A stretch of 64,000 bases of DNA from NCBI GenBank assembly GCA_005406025.1, contig BGZK01000295.1, positions 1-64,000 of the forward strand. The letters are read 5' to 3'. The notes under the pieces were generated by a model. The model saw only the letters and a program-made list of their open reading frames with translations, ran no database searches and was not told where the DNA came from. The DNA comes from Eumeta japonica (Eukaryota; Arthropoda; Insecta; Lepidoptera; Psychidae). This document shows positions 1 to 11,460 of this stretch, in pieces (the stretch's first letter is position 1; each line of letters begins with the position of its first letter). Position numbers and translations under genes: made by a program.

Positions 1-1095
1 AAATATACATTGCATACAATCAATATCGTGTACAGTATAACATACATCGCATGCAATGTATAACATATATATAGAGCATACATTGTACGCAATTTCATTA
101 ATTCGTGATTGCTGATTTTTAAAAAGTTCTCATTAATATATAAGGTGCAGAATAATAAAGCTTACTGGATTTATCTGTCGTTTAAAAGAGCATATTAGGA
201 ATTTTATAAGCGTTAGTCTTATATAATGTAAAGTGATATTTGACGGTTAGTAAGGTCATAACAGGAGATAACGTTTAACTGCTCGATTTCTTACACTGAA
301 TTATAGTACATACTATAAAAGGTATAATTTTTATCTTATTAGCACAGCTTATATCGTTAAGAAATTATAGTCAAATTACAATTCTTTCTTAGGTACCATT
401 AATTCATCAAACAATTATAAAAGAATTGCGTTATTTACATTTTAATCAACATGCTATAAACATTGATAAGTTTAAAAAAAAGAATTTATGAATTTCTAAT
501 CGGTAAAAGACATTACCATAAGTATGTATAACGTTGTATGAGCTTGTATAATCTTGTATAACCTTGGTCACGTAAGACAAGGATTATGGAATCTTTTGAC
601 AACCATAGGAAATAGTGCTTTTGCCATATTTATTACGATTAGCACGTGTACTTACATTTATATAGTTTTTCTCTACCTGAAAATAACTTATGAATAGGAG
701 AATCGGTTCCATTTAGCAAAATTCCGTCATTAAAAATGTATTTAATATTCAGAATTCTGTCACATTGTATTGCCATGGATAAATATTAATTTTTACAGTA
801 ATCTTTCACGTGGTATTATTTTTAGTTTATAATAATCACTGTTTTCCCAAAACACAGTTTTTTATTCGGAACCAATAAAATCTAACAAGTGACAGACACC
901 GTAGCCGACGCATAAAATTTTATGATCCGATTCTGTATTTTCTAACACGCGCATCTCGCGCATAACGTGTCGATCTCGATATATTTTAAGCGGAAAACGT
1001 CTCGAACTACAACTTCCTCTGATGGGAGCGATGCACAAAAAGAACAAGGGAATCATCATAGATTTTCTATTAATTCCGTGTGCCTCTGATTTTTT
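1..1095. other. AT-rich non-coding stretch
   Basis: No coding signature, repeat family or RNA gene is recognised here. Open frames are short and have no plausible protein composition. The only internal structure seen is the small 10-bp tandem repeat listed separately and loosely repeated CATTGTA/GCAAT words in the first 100 bases. Confidence 0.7.
526..565. repeat. 10-bp micro-tandem repeat, 4 copies
   Basis: Four consecutive 10-bp units of the form GTATAANCTT (GTATAACGTT, GTATGAGCTT, GTATAATCTT, GTATAACCTT) lie head to tail. No function is implied. Confidence 0.75.
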
Positions 1096-1176
1096 ACGGC
1101 CGTCGCAATTATGTCGGCGGACGCCCGCGCCGGCCGCCCGCTGCGCGGTTCTGCGCCGTCCGTCGCCCGCGCGATA
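1096..1176. other. GC-rich island (short)
   Basis: About 80 bp dominated by CG-rich words (GCCCGCGCCGGCCGCCC and similar) sits in sequence that is otherwise strongly AT-rich. It is open in more than one frame on both strands, which is normal for CpG-rich DNA and is not evidence of coding. It may be a conserved regulatory element or the remnant of a GC-rich repeat head. Confidence 0.4.
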
Positions 1177-1706
1177 AAAAATTCAGAAACGTTCCAAAAC
1201 GTAATCAATATAACGAAATTCGGTAGATGTCCGACTGTATATATATTTTTTAGCCTTTTTTCGTTAATTCGGCTCTGTTGCTTTTCAATTCTGCGAATGT
1301 TCCGATATAGAAGTGTCGATAAACACGATTCGACCAATTAGAATGGTTGGATCTTTGTGAGGTTTCATCGACTTGATATTCACATCGATTTAAATAAATA
1401 AAGAAAACAATAAAAAAATATACTTTTTTCATGTCTTCTGAACGAGCGGAATAAATGTGGATTTTAGTTGACTTCGAGTAAAAGGATTGACGATTTCGTG
1501 ACTCGATAGAGCAGTAAAATGTGCTTCAGTTTTCATAGTTTCCAAAGGTTTCAAAGGTTTGAAAAATTAAAACTTTATAATTTCGCCAGGTCAATTCATC
1601 TGTCTGAAAGTCGCAACCTTATTTAATAACTATCATGAAATTTCGCGAGGATATGTCTTAAAAATAATAACTCAATTGTCTTAAATATTAGTCGAAGAGG
1701 TTATGA

Positions 1707-2232
1707 CACATGTTTCAGGAAATGTTTGATTCAGGTAGAAATTTTGCACAATAGTATCTATAAGTACTACAGTGATTGCCTGACCTACACTAGATAGATA
1801 CTGCTCATATAACAAAGGTGTAAAAAATATGTGACAAAAATAGTTTTTGGTTCAGAAGCAGAAGTAAAAAATTAAATAATATGGACGCCTTTGGAGATGT
1901 TAACATTAAATCAGAATACCCTAAAGTTATATTTTTAAAATTAAAATTAAACAAATGATTGATTCACACTGAAACTTCAATAGCGTCTTAATTAGAATAT
2001 ATTTAAAAAATAGTTGCAATAAGTCAGACACTTTTTACGGGGGTTTTATAAATGGAAAATATTTAAAAAAAATCTTGGGCGGGATATGGAGGGATTTTTA
2101 AAACAATAATTTGTAACAATTTGTCGTCATTAACGCCTGAAAATAGATTAGTGCTCTATTACCTGCACATCTTACCTGTAGATACTATTGTGTAAAATTT
2201 CTACCAGAATCAAACACTTCATGAAACGTGTG
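1707..2232. mobile_element. Foldback/MITE-like element with 54-bp terminal inverted repeats
   Basis: The arm at 1707-1760 is the reverse complement of the arm at 2179-2232 with 49 of 54 positions matching. Both arms contain the core GTAGAAATTTT and the inner end ATAGTATCTA. The 418-bp interior is AT-rich and has no coding capacity. The structure fits a non-autonomous DNA element. I could not see a convincing target-site duplication, so the true ends may lie slightly outside, and the superfamily is not assigned. Confidence 0.75.
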
Positions 2233-3970
2233 CCCATGAGCTCTCTGCTATAAGCCATACAATTTTGTAATGTCATTATAAAAATTGTACATAAAATTTT
2301 GAAACATAAAACATTGTGTCTTTCCTACAAATATTATGTTGTGTTAAAACAATTTTATAATTAATTGCGTGAGATATCTCTGCACAAGTCCTTAAATTAT
2401 ACAACAGATTTGGATGCGTTTTTTACAGTCTGAGATCCTCATTTTCTTCCTCTACATTCTTTAAAATGTATAAGCTGGTGAGCTTGGTATGCGATTCTTT
2501 AAGCCAACATTTGTTAATAAGAATTATAATAATTATCATTTTAATAAAATCCATTTAGGTCATTCAATGGATTTTAGAAAAATCGACATCATTATTGTTT
2601 TAATAAGTATATAAACATTCGACAGAAATTAAACATACGTATACGAACATGAAATAACATTATAGCCAATTAAAGAACAATAATTCTTATATAATTAATT
2701 TTCGGAACGCATCACAACCGAGAGAGAGAGAAAGGAAAACAAATAAAATCTCTATAACTCACAGTTTAAGCAACAAATAACAATGTTACAAGTATAAGGT
2801 GGAACGGCCGTGTGGTGTAACATCGGAGGTGAAATTGAGCTGTCAGCCGTATATATTAACAAATGGCCCGCTATGAATATTAATAATGTACGCTATATAT
2901 TTGTTTGATTAGGAAAATGGTCTCGATGGGCACGAGCTTTGTGATTAATGGGCCGCCTTGTCGAATCCCAACCGCGAACGAGAGTGGTGCTTATCGAAGC
3001 TCGCGGGAACTCGGACGTTTGAATGATACATGACTGATGTGCGAATGTCTTTTTAACCCCTCACATAAATAGCGGGGTGTTATGAGTTCGACGCCCATGT
3101 CAATAATGATCTAATGCATAGATTTCTATCTCCAAATAAATGATTGACAGATTGCTATTGAAACTTAGAACAAAATTATTTATTTACTGCCGGTATAGGA
3201 TAACAAAGAAGCGAAGGACCGCCGAAAATTCCATCAAGAAATACATTCATATAATACTCGATAATTTCGATGATATTCATATAATACTAGACATTGAGCT
3301 TCTGTATTGCTCTATGCCCTTATTAGACATCTCTGCCTGTTAAAAACATAATAAGTCCCCGAGTAACGACATCCGCTATCACAAATCGCATAGCTCGTGT
3401 GTCGCGAAACGCCTCCTATCCCTGGCCCACCGTTGAAGTGGTATAACTCAGTATTTTCCGATCTTATGCTAGTCAGGTTGCGTATTGAAGATACGCCACA
3501 AAAGCCTACATCGCGCGGCATAAGTAGATTTACGTGTTCCCAAGCGCGTGACCTCGTTCGCAAATCCACTGACACGCGGCGGCTGCTAATATGAAGTTTT
3601 ACATAAGTGCCTCCATACACCTACATATCTGTCAATAGTTGATTACGATCTCGATGGAATACAGTATAAGATGTAGAATGATATTTGTCAAAATTGCATT
3701 ATATGTGTAACATGAAACAGTAATGTTATTCGTATCAACTGTAACAATTAACTATATTAGATTGCGTTTTCGTCAAAATTTAAAATGAACTGAATTTTAA
3801 TACGATTTTTAAATGGTTTATGTTACTTCAGTTTTAATGTTTGTGTTATCAATACAATTAATATAATTTATCATGTTTCGAGAAGCGTTACTATAGCGAT
3901 CAATATCTGTACGATTTTATGATAGCACATGGTCTTAGTATATGATTTATTTAATTTATTCATTCATGTT
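2233..3970. other. Non-coding stretch with a fragment of a lepidopteran dispersed repeat
   Basis: The part at about 3051-3101 (TTTTTAACCCC...GGGGTGTTATGAGTT) resembles a widespread lepidopteran repeat I know only by sequence. A 30-bp direct duplication (ATTCATATAATACT at 3245 and again at 3275) is also present. The segment 2800-3060 is moderately GC-rich. Nothing looks coding. Confidence 0.4.
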
Positions 3971-4030
3971 GTATAATAAATACTAACAGATACATTATTC
4001 AATGTATCTATTAGTATTTAAATATTATAC
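3971..4030. repeat. Near-perfect hairpin, 19-bp core stem, 4-nt loop
   Basis: The arm at 3978-3996 and the arm at 4001-4019 pair at 18 of 19 positions around a 4-nt loop (ATTC). An outer 8-bp stem (GTATAATA at 3971-3978, TATTATAC at 4023-4030) continues the pairing after a small asymmetric bulge. The folded length of about 60 nt is in the range of a pre-miRNA, but the sequence matches no insect miRNA that I know. Confidence 0.75.
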
Positions 4031-4154
4031 ATCAAAAAAAACTTTAAGGCAATGACATAAGTTTGTAAGGGGCGTTAAATCGAATGAATATACCAAATTG
4101 CTCGATTTTCAAAAGTAGACGGATACATTCAACTTTATTGCAACAGTTACAATA

Positions 4155-4290
4155 TTTTTTATAGCATTTTCAAGGGACAAATGAGCATGCGAGCCACCGG
4201 AGAGTAGGCGATCAATGCCGTCCACGGACAATCGCAACCTTAGAGGTGTCACCAGTCCGTTGCCAGCCAGTTGGGAAGGAATAGGACATC
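4155..4290 (+). repeat. Lepidopteran dispersed repeat (TTTTTATAGCAT...GCCCATGG family), copy 1
   Basis: This starts with the TTTTTTATAGCAT end and runs through GAGCATGCGAGCCACCGG, a degenerate GCC(G)TCCACGGACA block and AGGAATAGGACA. The same order of blocks occurs at 46950-47105, and in reverse orientation at 17535-17672 and 32912-32990. The family is very abundant in moths and butterflies. I cannot say with certainty whether it is a SINE, a Helitron end or a LINE 3' end. Confidence 0.75.
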
Positions 4291-4868
4291 TACATAGGGC
4301 ATCATGAGAAACTACACGTGCTAATTTAACACCAAGTTTTGTCTTTAAATGTGTCTGCGGCCAAATTACGATTATTTACAAACTAAATTAGATTATTTAA
4401 TACTTACGTAAAGAACATCAACTGCCTTATTTTTGTAGACGATTAACGACGACATTATAAAATTATCGATAAGGCCATAACATGTATAAAGGAAGTAAAG
4501 AGAATTCAAAATATTTTTATGTTTATGAATCGTTTACAAAACGTGTCAATTAATCTAATTAAAACAAAATATTATGACATTAGGTACCATAATCGAATTA
4601 AATAAAAGACATCTAATGTAATATATACAGGCTTATAGTTAATATAATGCCATCAAAGTTAATAAACATCAATATTACATTCATTTGACAAAAAGTTTAA
4701 ATTTTTAACAGAGTAGAAAGTCCGAGGCGCTGGTCGTTGCACCTGGCCCCAATGTCTGACTCTCTAATTGGTTCTCCTCGTTATAGACGAAGGCTAATAA
4801 TGATGTCTAATTATGTGGAATATTAGGGAAGTGCTTTCGGTCTTTGTGAATTATTTATCTTATAGTAT
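4291..4868. other. AT-rich non-coding stretch
   Basis: No feature is recognised. There is a little GC-richer sequence around 4720-4790. Confidence 0.6.
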
Positions 4869-5123
4869 ACTAGCTTCTGCCCGCGGCTCCGCTTGGGTAG
4901 ACGAATTTTTTTTTGTAGATTATTTTTTTTTTAATTTGCTTAAAATGCATTTTTAGTGAGCGTCTACGTCCATAAAAGAGTAACTGTGCTAAATTTCAAG
5001 TCAATCAGATATATAGTTTCGGAAATCTGATAAAATGATGAATTTTAAGTCAATAGGACCTATGGTTTCAAAGATGTCGTAATGAGTCAGTCAGTGGTAT
5101 TTCGCTTATATATATGTATATGG
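4869..5123 (+). repeat. Lepidopteran dispersed repeat with CTAGCTTCTGCCCGCGGC head
   Basis: The head ACTAGCTTCTGCCCGCGGCT is followed by a T-rich stretch, an AAATTTCAAGTCAATCAGAT-like block and an end containing GAGTCAGTCAGTGGTATTTC and a (TA)n tract. I recognise this block order from many lepidopteran genomes. It is probably the 3' part of a retroelement. No coding sequence remains. Confidence 0.7.
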
Positions 5124-5496
5124 ATTATTTGTTTAGAAACCAAAGGTATAGGTGCATGTCTTCAAAATACTCATATGCGTAAGAATTCATATTTAATTTT
5201 GATTAGGTTTAGTTATTTGTTTTGAAGTTTGATCGTTTATTTTTTCGCTCTAACTCACGTTTTTAGACGTTCTTAGGGAGATTGTGTCGAGTTTTCACTA
5301 CTTCACTGTTGAGGCATATCCTACACATGAATTTTTAATTTTTGGTTCACGGGTGTCAAATTCAAGCCTCACACAGTGGCCCAGACTTAGAATCGTTAAC
5401 CATCTTTGTCACGAGTGGGACGATAAGGACGGCTTGACAGCACGTAGAAAGTAGTTTAATTTAATTTTAGTTAAAAGTCATTGGTCAATTTGTTTG

Positions 5497-5565
5497 ACGA
5501 ACAGGATTCGAAGCCGCTGCCTTCAGGTTTAAAGACAAACGCTCTGGACCATTCGCTTTTCAATA
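5497..5565 (-). repeat. tRNA-derived SINE head (probable)
   Basis: Read on the minus strand, the segment has a TGGTCCAGAGCGTTTGTC stretch resembling a Pol III A box and, about 40 nt later, GCTTCGAATCC, close to the B-box consensus GGTTCGANTCC. The spacing suits a tRNA-like promoter, but it does not fold as a clean tRNA, so a SINE head or tRNA relic is more likely than a gene. Confidence 0.5.
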
Positions 5566-6838
5566 CACATTTTGTAAGTAATCAATCGAAAGGTTTAAAA
5601 AAAAGATTGTTTGAGATTCAAATGTCACTATAAAATTTGTAATAAGTTGTGTCGAGCGAGTATCCATTCTTTAATAGCTTATATAGAGAGCTTTATAAAA
5701 GAAAATTCTATATCTTTGTTTTAAATTTTTGAAAGATTGACACCTAATCTCCAAAGCTCGAGGCGGATGGCGCTGGTAAAGTTGGAGGTCATGTAACTGT
5801 CGAATTCTCTTCGTCCCGAAGCCTCAGTGATGTGTTGTGTTGTGCTTCTGTGTTCATTCAGAACATCAGGACACAGGTTTCCAAAAGATGGAAATTTTAG
5901 AAAACAGTTAATTATAGTTATAACAAGAGATAAGTATAAGTCGACGATACATGCTCGTGTTTGTAATCATCATTCTATCCGATCTGACTATGCATAATTT
6001 TGGAATTATTTGTTAAAAATCGTAAGTGCCTACAGTATACCTAATTGTTGAAAATTCGTATAAACAAATGTAATTAATTTACCTTAGTACATATAAAGAC
6101 ATTCACAAAGAATTTGTACCTTTGTATATAAAAATGGAGACGTTTTGTCTGTCGTAAAGATAAATCTAAGGTAAGAATTTCCATGAAGAAACGAGAAATA
6201 AGTTTTCTCCGTTGTTTTTTTATTTTAATAAAATTGATGCTACAAAGGTAAGTTAGTATGATGCCCATATAACCTCAATGTTACTTTGTGATGTGCCTAT
6301 TTAGATGTATTGTATACATCTAAACCTAGACTCGCTAAGGATGCTGTGCCTAACCAGTTTAATTGGACTGAAAAGCTTCAAGTACCAGCATTGTAGAGAC
6401 AATAACGGTTATAAAACGATCGTCAAAAAGGAATCTTTGCTTTGTCCTCTGTATCCAGTCTACTAAAGCCAGTCGTACCAGAACCGTGTACCGAAATTGA
6501 GATATCAATGAATCCAGTGGCACCTAATGAGTATGGAGAGACAGGGAAATGTAATGTATCAACGATGACTAACACTTAACATATTTTGTATCGAAAATTT
6601 GTGACATGAGTTAAAGATGGACGAACTCAAATTTTGGATAGGATTTGATAGCTGTGAGCTTTTCTGGCTTGTGCTTAATATGTTAGGGCCTGCAGTAAAC
6701 CATCTCTTGTATTTATCTATCAGGACGCACAATGACTGTTCGTGCCTTATCTTTAGTCAATGAATTTTTATTCACCACTGTAAAGCTAAGGCGCAATATG
6801 ATGAACAAATAAACAAAGCTTTGGAATAGGTTTTGTTT
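5566..6838. other. Non-coding stretch
   Basis: No gene or clear repeat family is recognised. The short minus-strand open frame at 6074-6268 is Lys/Phe/Ile-rich and typical of random AT-rich sequence. Confidence 0.55.
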
Positions 6839-6840
6839 TG

Positions 6841-7312
6841 AAGTCGGTTTTTTTTTGTTAAAATTTTGACGTGACAACGTCTTAAATTAGGTTGCGGCTG
6901 GGAGTCACTTTGAAAAAGTGTAACGCTCGGTAACGTAACGATGAGTCACCGAACGAGAGAGAGGCCCGCCGAATGCCTGCGTCTCTCCCACTCAACTATG
7001 ATCGGTCTGCCGCGCGCAGCACTAGAGAATTAGTGCATAGCTTGCAAATGTATTGCAAGTTATTGTATGTATATTTGTATATAAATACGTATGTATGTGT
7101 AAAGGTAAAAATAAAATTTTGTTAATATGAAATTCAGTGCGAGATTCTTTGTATAAATTAATGTTTTAAATATAATTCTTTGTATAAATAAATGTTTTAA
7201 ATTGTTACTATTATTTCATCCTTCTTCCTACTATACGAATGAATATTCACATTAAAATGATTTTACCATTCAAAGTCGTTGTCACGTAAAACTTTCGCCC
7301 GTATACCGACTT
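6841..7312. mobile_element. MITE-like element, AAGTCGGT...ACCGACTT termini
   Basis: The left end (AAGTCGGTTTT...TTTTGACGTGACAACG, 6841-6879) and the right end (CGTTGTCACGTAAAAC...ATACCGACTT, about 7277-7312) are imperfect inverted repeats of about 36-39 bp. The interior has a GC-rich block with CACCGAACGAGAGAGAGGCC and CTGCCGCGCGCAGCAC, and two direct copies of an ATTCTTTGTATAAAT block near 7143 and 7176. I recognise this roughly 470-bp element as highly repeated in Lepidoptera. There is no open reading frame, so it is non-autonomous. Confidence 0.75.
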
Positions 7313-7820
7313 TACAGGCAACCAAATTTTTATTTTAATAAAACTCCGGAACCACGAATGTGGTGAAACGTAACATTGTATTCTATTACGCAAGAATAAA
7401 TCACTAAACACAATACTCGCGTACGGATATTACCGGTATAATAAGCGGTTTTTAAAGTGCCTTCCCTAATACGCTCACGCGGCGTACACACGGACCGCCG
7501 ACCGACTTAAGGCGGCTAATTGCTCCCTATCCGTTTGAGGGCAAGCCAAGTAGAAACTCTTTTTTGTATACTTTTTTATTTTTTAAAATTTTTGTATAAC
7601 TTTTTATTTTTAGTGAATCTGAAGTACACTAATTAATTTGTCTGAATATGGGTAGAGCTACTAAGTGTGTTGCTCATAATTGACACCCTTACTGTAACCC
7701 GTTAAGGAGTTTTATTGATAATCATAATTGACTACAACAATTACTAAACCATAACGACGCTACGGTAAGTGATTCAAATGTACTCAATTGTAAAGGATTC
7801 GAACGAGTATTATTAATTTG
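7313..7820. other. Non-coding stretch with a GC-richer patch
   Basis: The patch 7415-7550 is richer in CG words (CACGCGGCGTACACACGGA and similar). No coding or repeat assignment is possible. Confidence 0.45.
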
Positions 7821-8193
7821 CTCCTAAGAATTGAAGATTTCCGTTACTTTGTCATGGAACCCATATTCAGAATCAAACCAAACTCTCATCAAACTACCTT
7901 TGAAGTACATCCTTTCTAATAAAAAAAGAATCATCAAAATCGATTTGCGTGATATTGAGTTATTCGTTCATTTGTCGCACACATAATTAATGCAAATTTA
8001 AGATTTTTTCATGAATGCCATTGTCAGAACTAAACCAAATTAAAATAAGACCACACGAGAAGCGCCAGCTTTCAAATAAAAAAAGAATTATCAAAGACGG
8101 TTCACCCAGTCGAAAGTTCTGAGGTAACAAACATAAAAAAATACAGTCGAATCGAGAACCCCCTCCTTTTTCATTTTGAAGTCGGTTAAAAAT
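7821..8193 (+). repeat. Lepidopteran dispersed repeat ending GAAGTCGGTTAAAAA
   Basis: Two related internal blocks (CAAACTCTCATCAAACTACC...AATAAAAAAAGAATCATC and ACCAAATT...AATAAAAAAAGAATTATC) are followed by CGAATCGAGAACCCCCTCC and GAAGTCGGTTAAAAA. This is the typical 3' end of an abundant lepidopteran retroelement family, probably a non-LTR type. Only untranslated sequence is present. Confidence 0.65.
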
Positions 8194-9777
8194 TGATATT
8201 TAAAGACATCAGTGGGGCATTAGTTAGCCGTACATTTATAACTTGGATCGACTTTCTATATTGCCAATTGAAAGAATGAAATATTTGGGTACCACTTAAT
8301 GTCGTTCAAGAAAATGTTAAGATCAAAGTCTGTAAATGTAATAGTGCAGTCATTATTGAAATAGATCAATCTAAAAACTCAGTATCTCAGCAACTCACTT
8401 ATTTGGTATACAAATCATGTAATATATTAAAAGTACTCGTATTGGTCGATATCTCTAGTGCAAGTAACAAAGTTTGGTTTCTGATAGCTATGAAGTCAAT
8501 CTGTGCTCGAAAGCGTTGGGTTTATTTCAAAAACCATAAATTGTTTAATTTTTATTAGTAAGTGATTACTGGAATGAACATGTCCTTCGACGTCCTCGAT
8601 TTAGCCACTCTAAATCGTTCTCACTTGCACAAAGAAACTCTGTAGTTCGATAAATTTTATGGCGTAGGATTTAGCCACATTTTACTGTAAAAACACGTTT
8701 CATTTAATTTAACTCAGTTTTCTTGCAATTATGCATTGTTCGTTGTGTAAAAACTCATGTGATACTTGGCGATACCTCCTCTCTTCCTAAGCGCCTCACG
8801 CAGTTGATGAAAGCCCCCTTAAGCAAAACAAAATATTTGCGCTTACTTAGGTAGGATACATTGTTATTTTCAAAGGTCGATAGTAAGTTTATCTTGCGGT
8901 AAGATCTTCCACCTTTCCAATAATTATTGCATTTCTTCTCCTTAATTATTTTTTAACTCAATAATAGTCCAGGTACCGTAATTTTCTGTTATTGTTACAT
9001 TAAAACAAATTTGTGATTGAAAAACGTGTATCTACAATCGAGCTGGCTAAATGACATGACCTCCGAACAGCGCCACCGAGCGGGAGGAGCGGCGGACATA
9101 CCTGCCGTCCTTTTAAGTCATCTCGTTTAAGTTTATGATGTCTAAGCTAATATACATACATCATCATAGTACATATATGTAAATCAACATAAGCAAAAGC
9201 CTTCTAGACACATATGTATATAAACATGTACTGCCAAGTATGTAATTTCAATGAATAACTGTTTTTCTGTGAGGTAAACACTATATCATTTAAAAGGCTC
9301 TTCAAAAGGCATTCAGCTCTTGGTACGGGAATGGGATTCATAGTTGTTTAATTTTCGTATCCCGTTTGTCGTAACAATAAAATAAGACATTCTAATTTCA
9401 GTAAATATACTTTAGTGCTCGTAATTGTTTATTTGACGTAGTTCGGCATTTATTATACTTCGTTCGATAATATGAACGTGATTGAATAAAAATTGTTTTT
9501 ATTCGAAAGAAAAACCTTGCAGAATAATATTGACGATCATAAAAAATATTTATAATGATATTTCAAAAGGTCTGTTCGTACGTATATAGAAAATAGTTGC
9601 CGCCTGAGAAGAATAAATTATAAAGCGATCGTTTATAAATATTTACATGTATACCGTTGTATTAATATATTTAGTTCGTAGACGTCGAGAATATTCTGAA
9701 AATTTCTTTCTTATGACGGCATATGACGTGAATCGATTTACTGTCATAATGACGGCGGATGTCAAAACACGATCTCA
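8194..9777. other. AT-rich non-coding stretch
   Basis: No gene, RNA or repeat is assigned. A short GC-rich patch lies at 9060-9105. Microsatellite-like TATATG words occur around 9150-9230. Confidence 0.6.
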
Positions 9778-10125
9778 TTGCGGGAATTAAAATTTCTCGC
9801 GGGCACAAAAGGTGACAAGCGCCGTTTGCCCGACAGCGGGATGAGCGATAGCGGCGGGCCGGCCGCACGCTCCTGTCCGCGTATCAAAGGCGCCAAATTT
9901 GATTTACGATCGCGAACTTTGACAGCGTCGATTGTGTCCGATATTGGCGGGGGATCGATCGTGATCGATATCGTTGGGGAATCGTTACGGAATACTCGCA
10001 CCGGCCGTCCGCCGATGGGCGGATAGTCGAGAGATCGATTATTGTTATTGAATCGATCTAGACGGTGCGATTTGATTACCGCCGTCCGGTCGGCGTCGTG
10101 TGTTTACATATAAACGGCGTTGGTT
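9778..10125. promoter_or_regulatory. GC-rich island with clustered ATCGAT motifs (candidate cis-regulatory element)
   Basis: About 350 bp of CG-rich, low-repeat sequence sits in an AT-rich background. The 6-mer ATCGAT occurs at 9732, 9954, 9964, 10034 and 10052, five times in 326 bp. The copies at 10034-10057 bracket an A/T core to form an imperfect palindrome. ATCGAT is the core of the DREF/BEAF-type site TATCGATA in Drosophila. Overlapping open frames on both strands (82 and 79 codons) look like by-products of base composition. Regulatory function is inference. Confidence 0.4.
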
Positions 10126-10876
10126 ATGGCGATGTCAGATAGATATCTGTGCGGTCGATGTAACTTATTGCAAATGACTGCATGGTAGTAATAGAAGGTT
10201 ATGTAATGCCTGTCGTTGAATGGGTTACCACAAAGACTTTTTATTGTGACTTGTGTTATAACCTTTCCTAAATAATAGTTATCATGATTAGTTTCAGTAT
10301 AAAACGATTTCTATAAAGGGCAGTGATTGTCTGGAAGATTTATCTACTGTGGCACATATACGAGGGGCGTTCCCTATAAAGCGAAAATGAAAGAATGAGG
10401 TATGAACTTTGGAATTAAAAAGAGCAAATATTGGCTGGTAAAGCTGGAATATTGATTAGATTTTAAAAGAGGAAATAACTTAAATATTTTTAAATTAAAA
10501 AAAAAACGGAAGTCTTTTGTTTGCAGTCTGTCGCAGCGTGTTGTTAAAAATTTAAAAAATTGAATTGCGCGAGATTATTAAGTATCGGTGCTAGAAAAAT
10601 TTCATTACAGAGCGAGTCAGTTAAGACTACAGCCTACAGAATAGAAAATATTAATAATCGTGAAGGAAACATAGCTCCACCACAACGATCCAAAAACAAA
10701 ATTACTGTCAATGACTTGAAAAAGACTATTATATCTAACCCCTAAGAAATTAAAGGCGAATCGTTCTGTCGTAAAAATCATGAGCTCTCTTTTTTTTTGG
10801 ATAGTAAAGGGATGAATATTTCGAGCGTGGAGCTACTGTTACGGGCTCTTTCTATGCAGAATAAATAAAAAAAAAA
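10126..10876. other. Non-coding stretch with possible Tc1/mariner debris
   Basis: TATACGAGGGGCGTTCC at 10367-10383 resembles a mariner-type terminal repeat next to a TA. No matching right end was found. A 61-codon frame (10560-10745) is basic (many Lys/Arg) and could be transposase-derived, but no motif can be assigned. Confidence 0.3.
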
Positions 10877-11455
10877 GGTGCATGTACTTATGTACGGGCG
10901 GGAGTAGTTATGCTTATTTGGCACAATTAATAAATGTATTTAATGCAACGGAAGTAGTTAATTATAATAATAATAAAAGAACTAGTGTGGGATAGTTAAT
11001 ATGCTAGATAAAGTTTCATTTCAATTTGAAAAATTAAATATATCAATACACACTTTCTTATAATAAGTTAATATCAATTTTATCTTTTTATTTAAAATTA
11101 TAACAATTATTAAGTGAAAAATTGGAATATTTTAACGTTATTTTGTTGCCATCTTCCTTTTTGCATTCAGTTACACAAAACTTATCGACTGATGTTGCTG
11201 TTGAATTTGCTAATTCCGCCTGTCTTACAGTCATATCAATATTCGGAGTGATGATATTGACAGTAACGTCCATATTTTGTAAATGGCAACTCCTCTAGCT
11301 CGAACTTTTGACATACAAGTTATTAGTGGTTTGAAGTTGCTCGCTGTACCGCTTGCGAGCAACTTCATACTGTAGTTTTCGTGTTACCCGGATTAATTCA
11401 CTTCAATTCACTCTCATCATTTTTTCCTAACACGTCCAAAGAAGTATATCTTCAA
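10877..11455. mobile_element. TIR element, copy 1 (GTACTTATGTACG / GAAGTATATCTTC ends)
   Basis: The left end GGTGCATGTACTTATGTACG and the following GTAGTTATGCTTATTTGGC are partly inverted at the right end (GTCCAAAGAAGTATATCTTC at 11434-11453). About 14 of 19 positions pair. Copy 2 at 54585-55325 has the same two ends in the same order, which shows that both ends belong to one family. A perfect 13-bp hairpin (11332-11367) lies inside. The right end abuts a mariner fragment. No transposase is encoded. Confidence 0.6.
11332..11367. repeat. Perfect 13-bp hairpin, 10-nt loop
   Basis: TGAAGTTGCTCGC (11332-11344) and GCGAGCAACTTCA (11355-11367) are exact reverse complements. It lies near the right end of the TIR element and may be part of its sub-terminal structure. 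Confidence 0.75.
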
Positions 11456-11460
11456 ATCGT

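Noticed and set aside
5497..5565. Functional tRNA on the minus strand
   Set aside because: Box spacing is tRNA-like but the acceptor and anticodon stems do not pair, so it is kept only as a SINE head.
10367..10392. Mariner left terminal repeat TACGAGGGGCGTTCC
   Set aside because: There is no matching right end downstream of the mariner fragment, so a complete element cannot be drawn.
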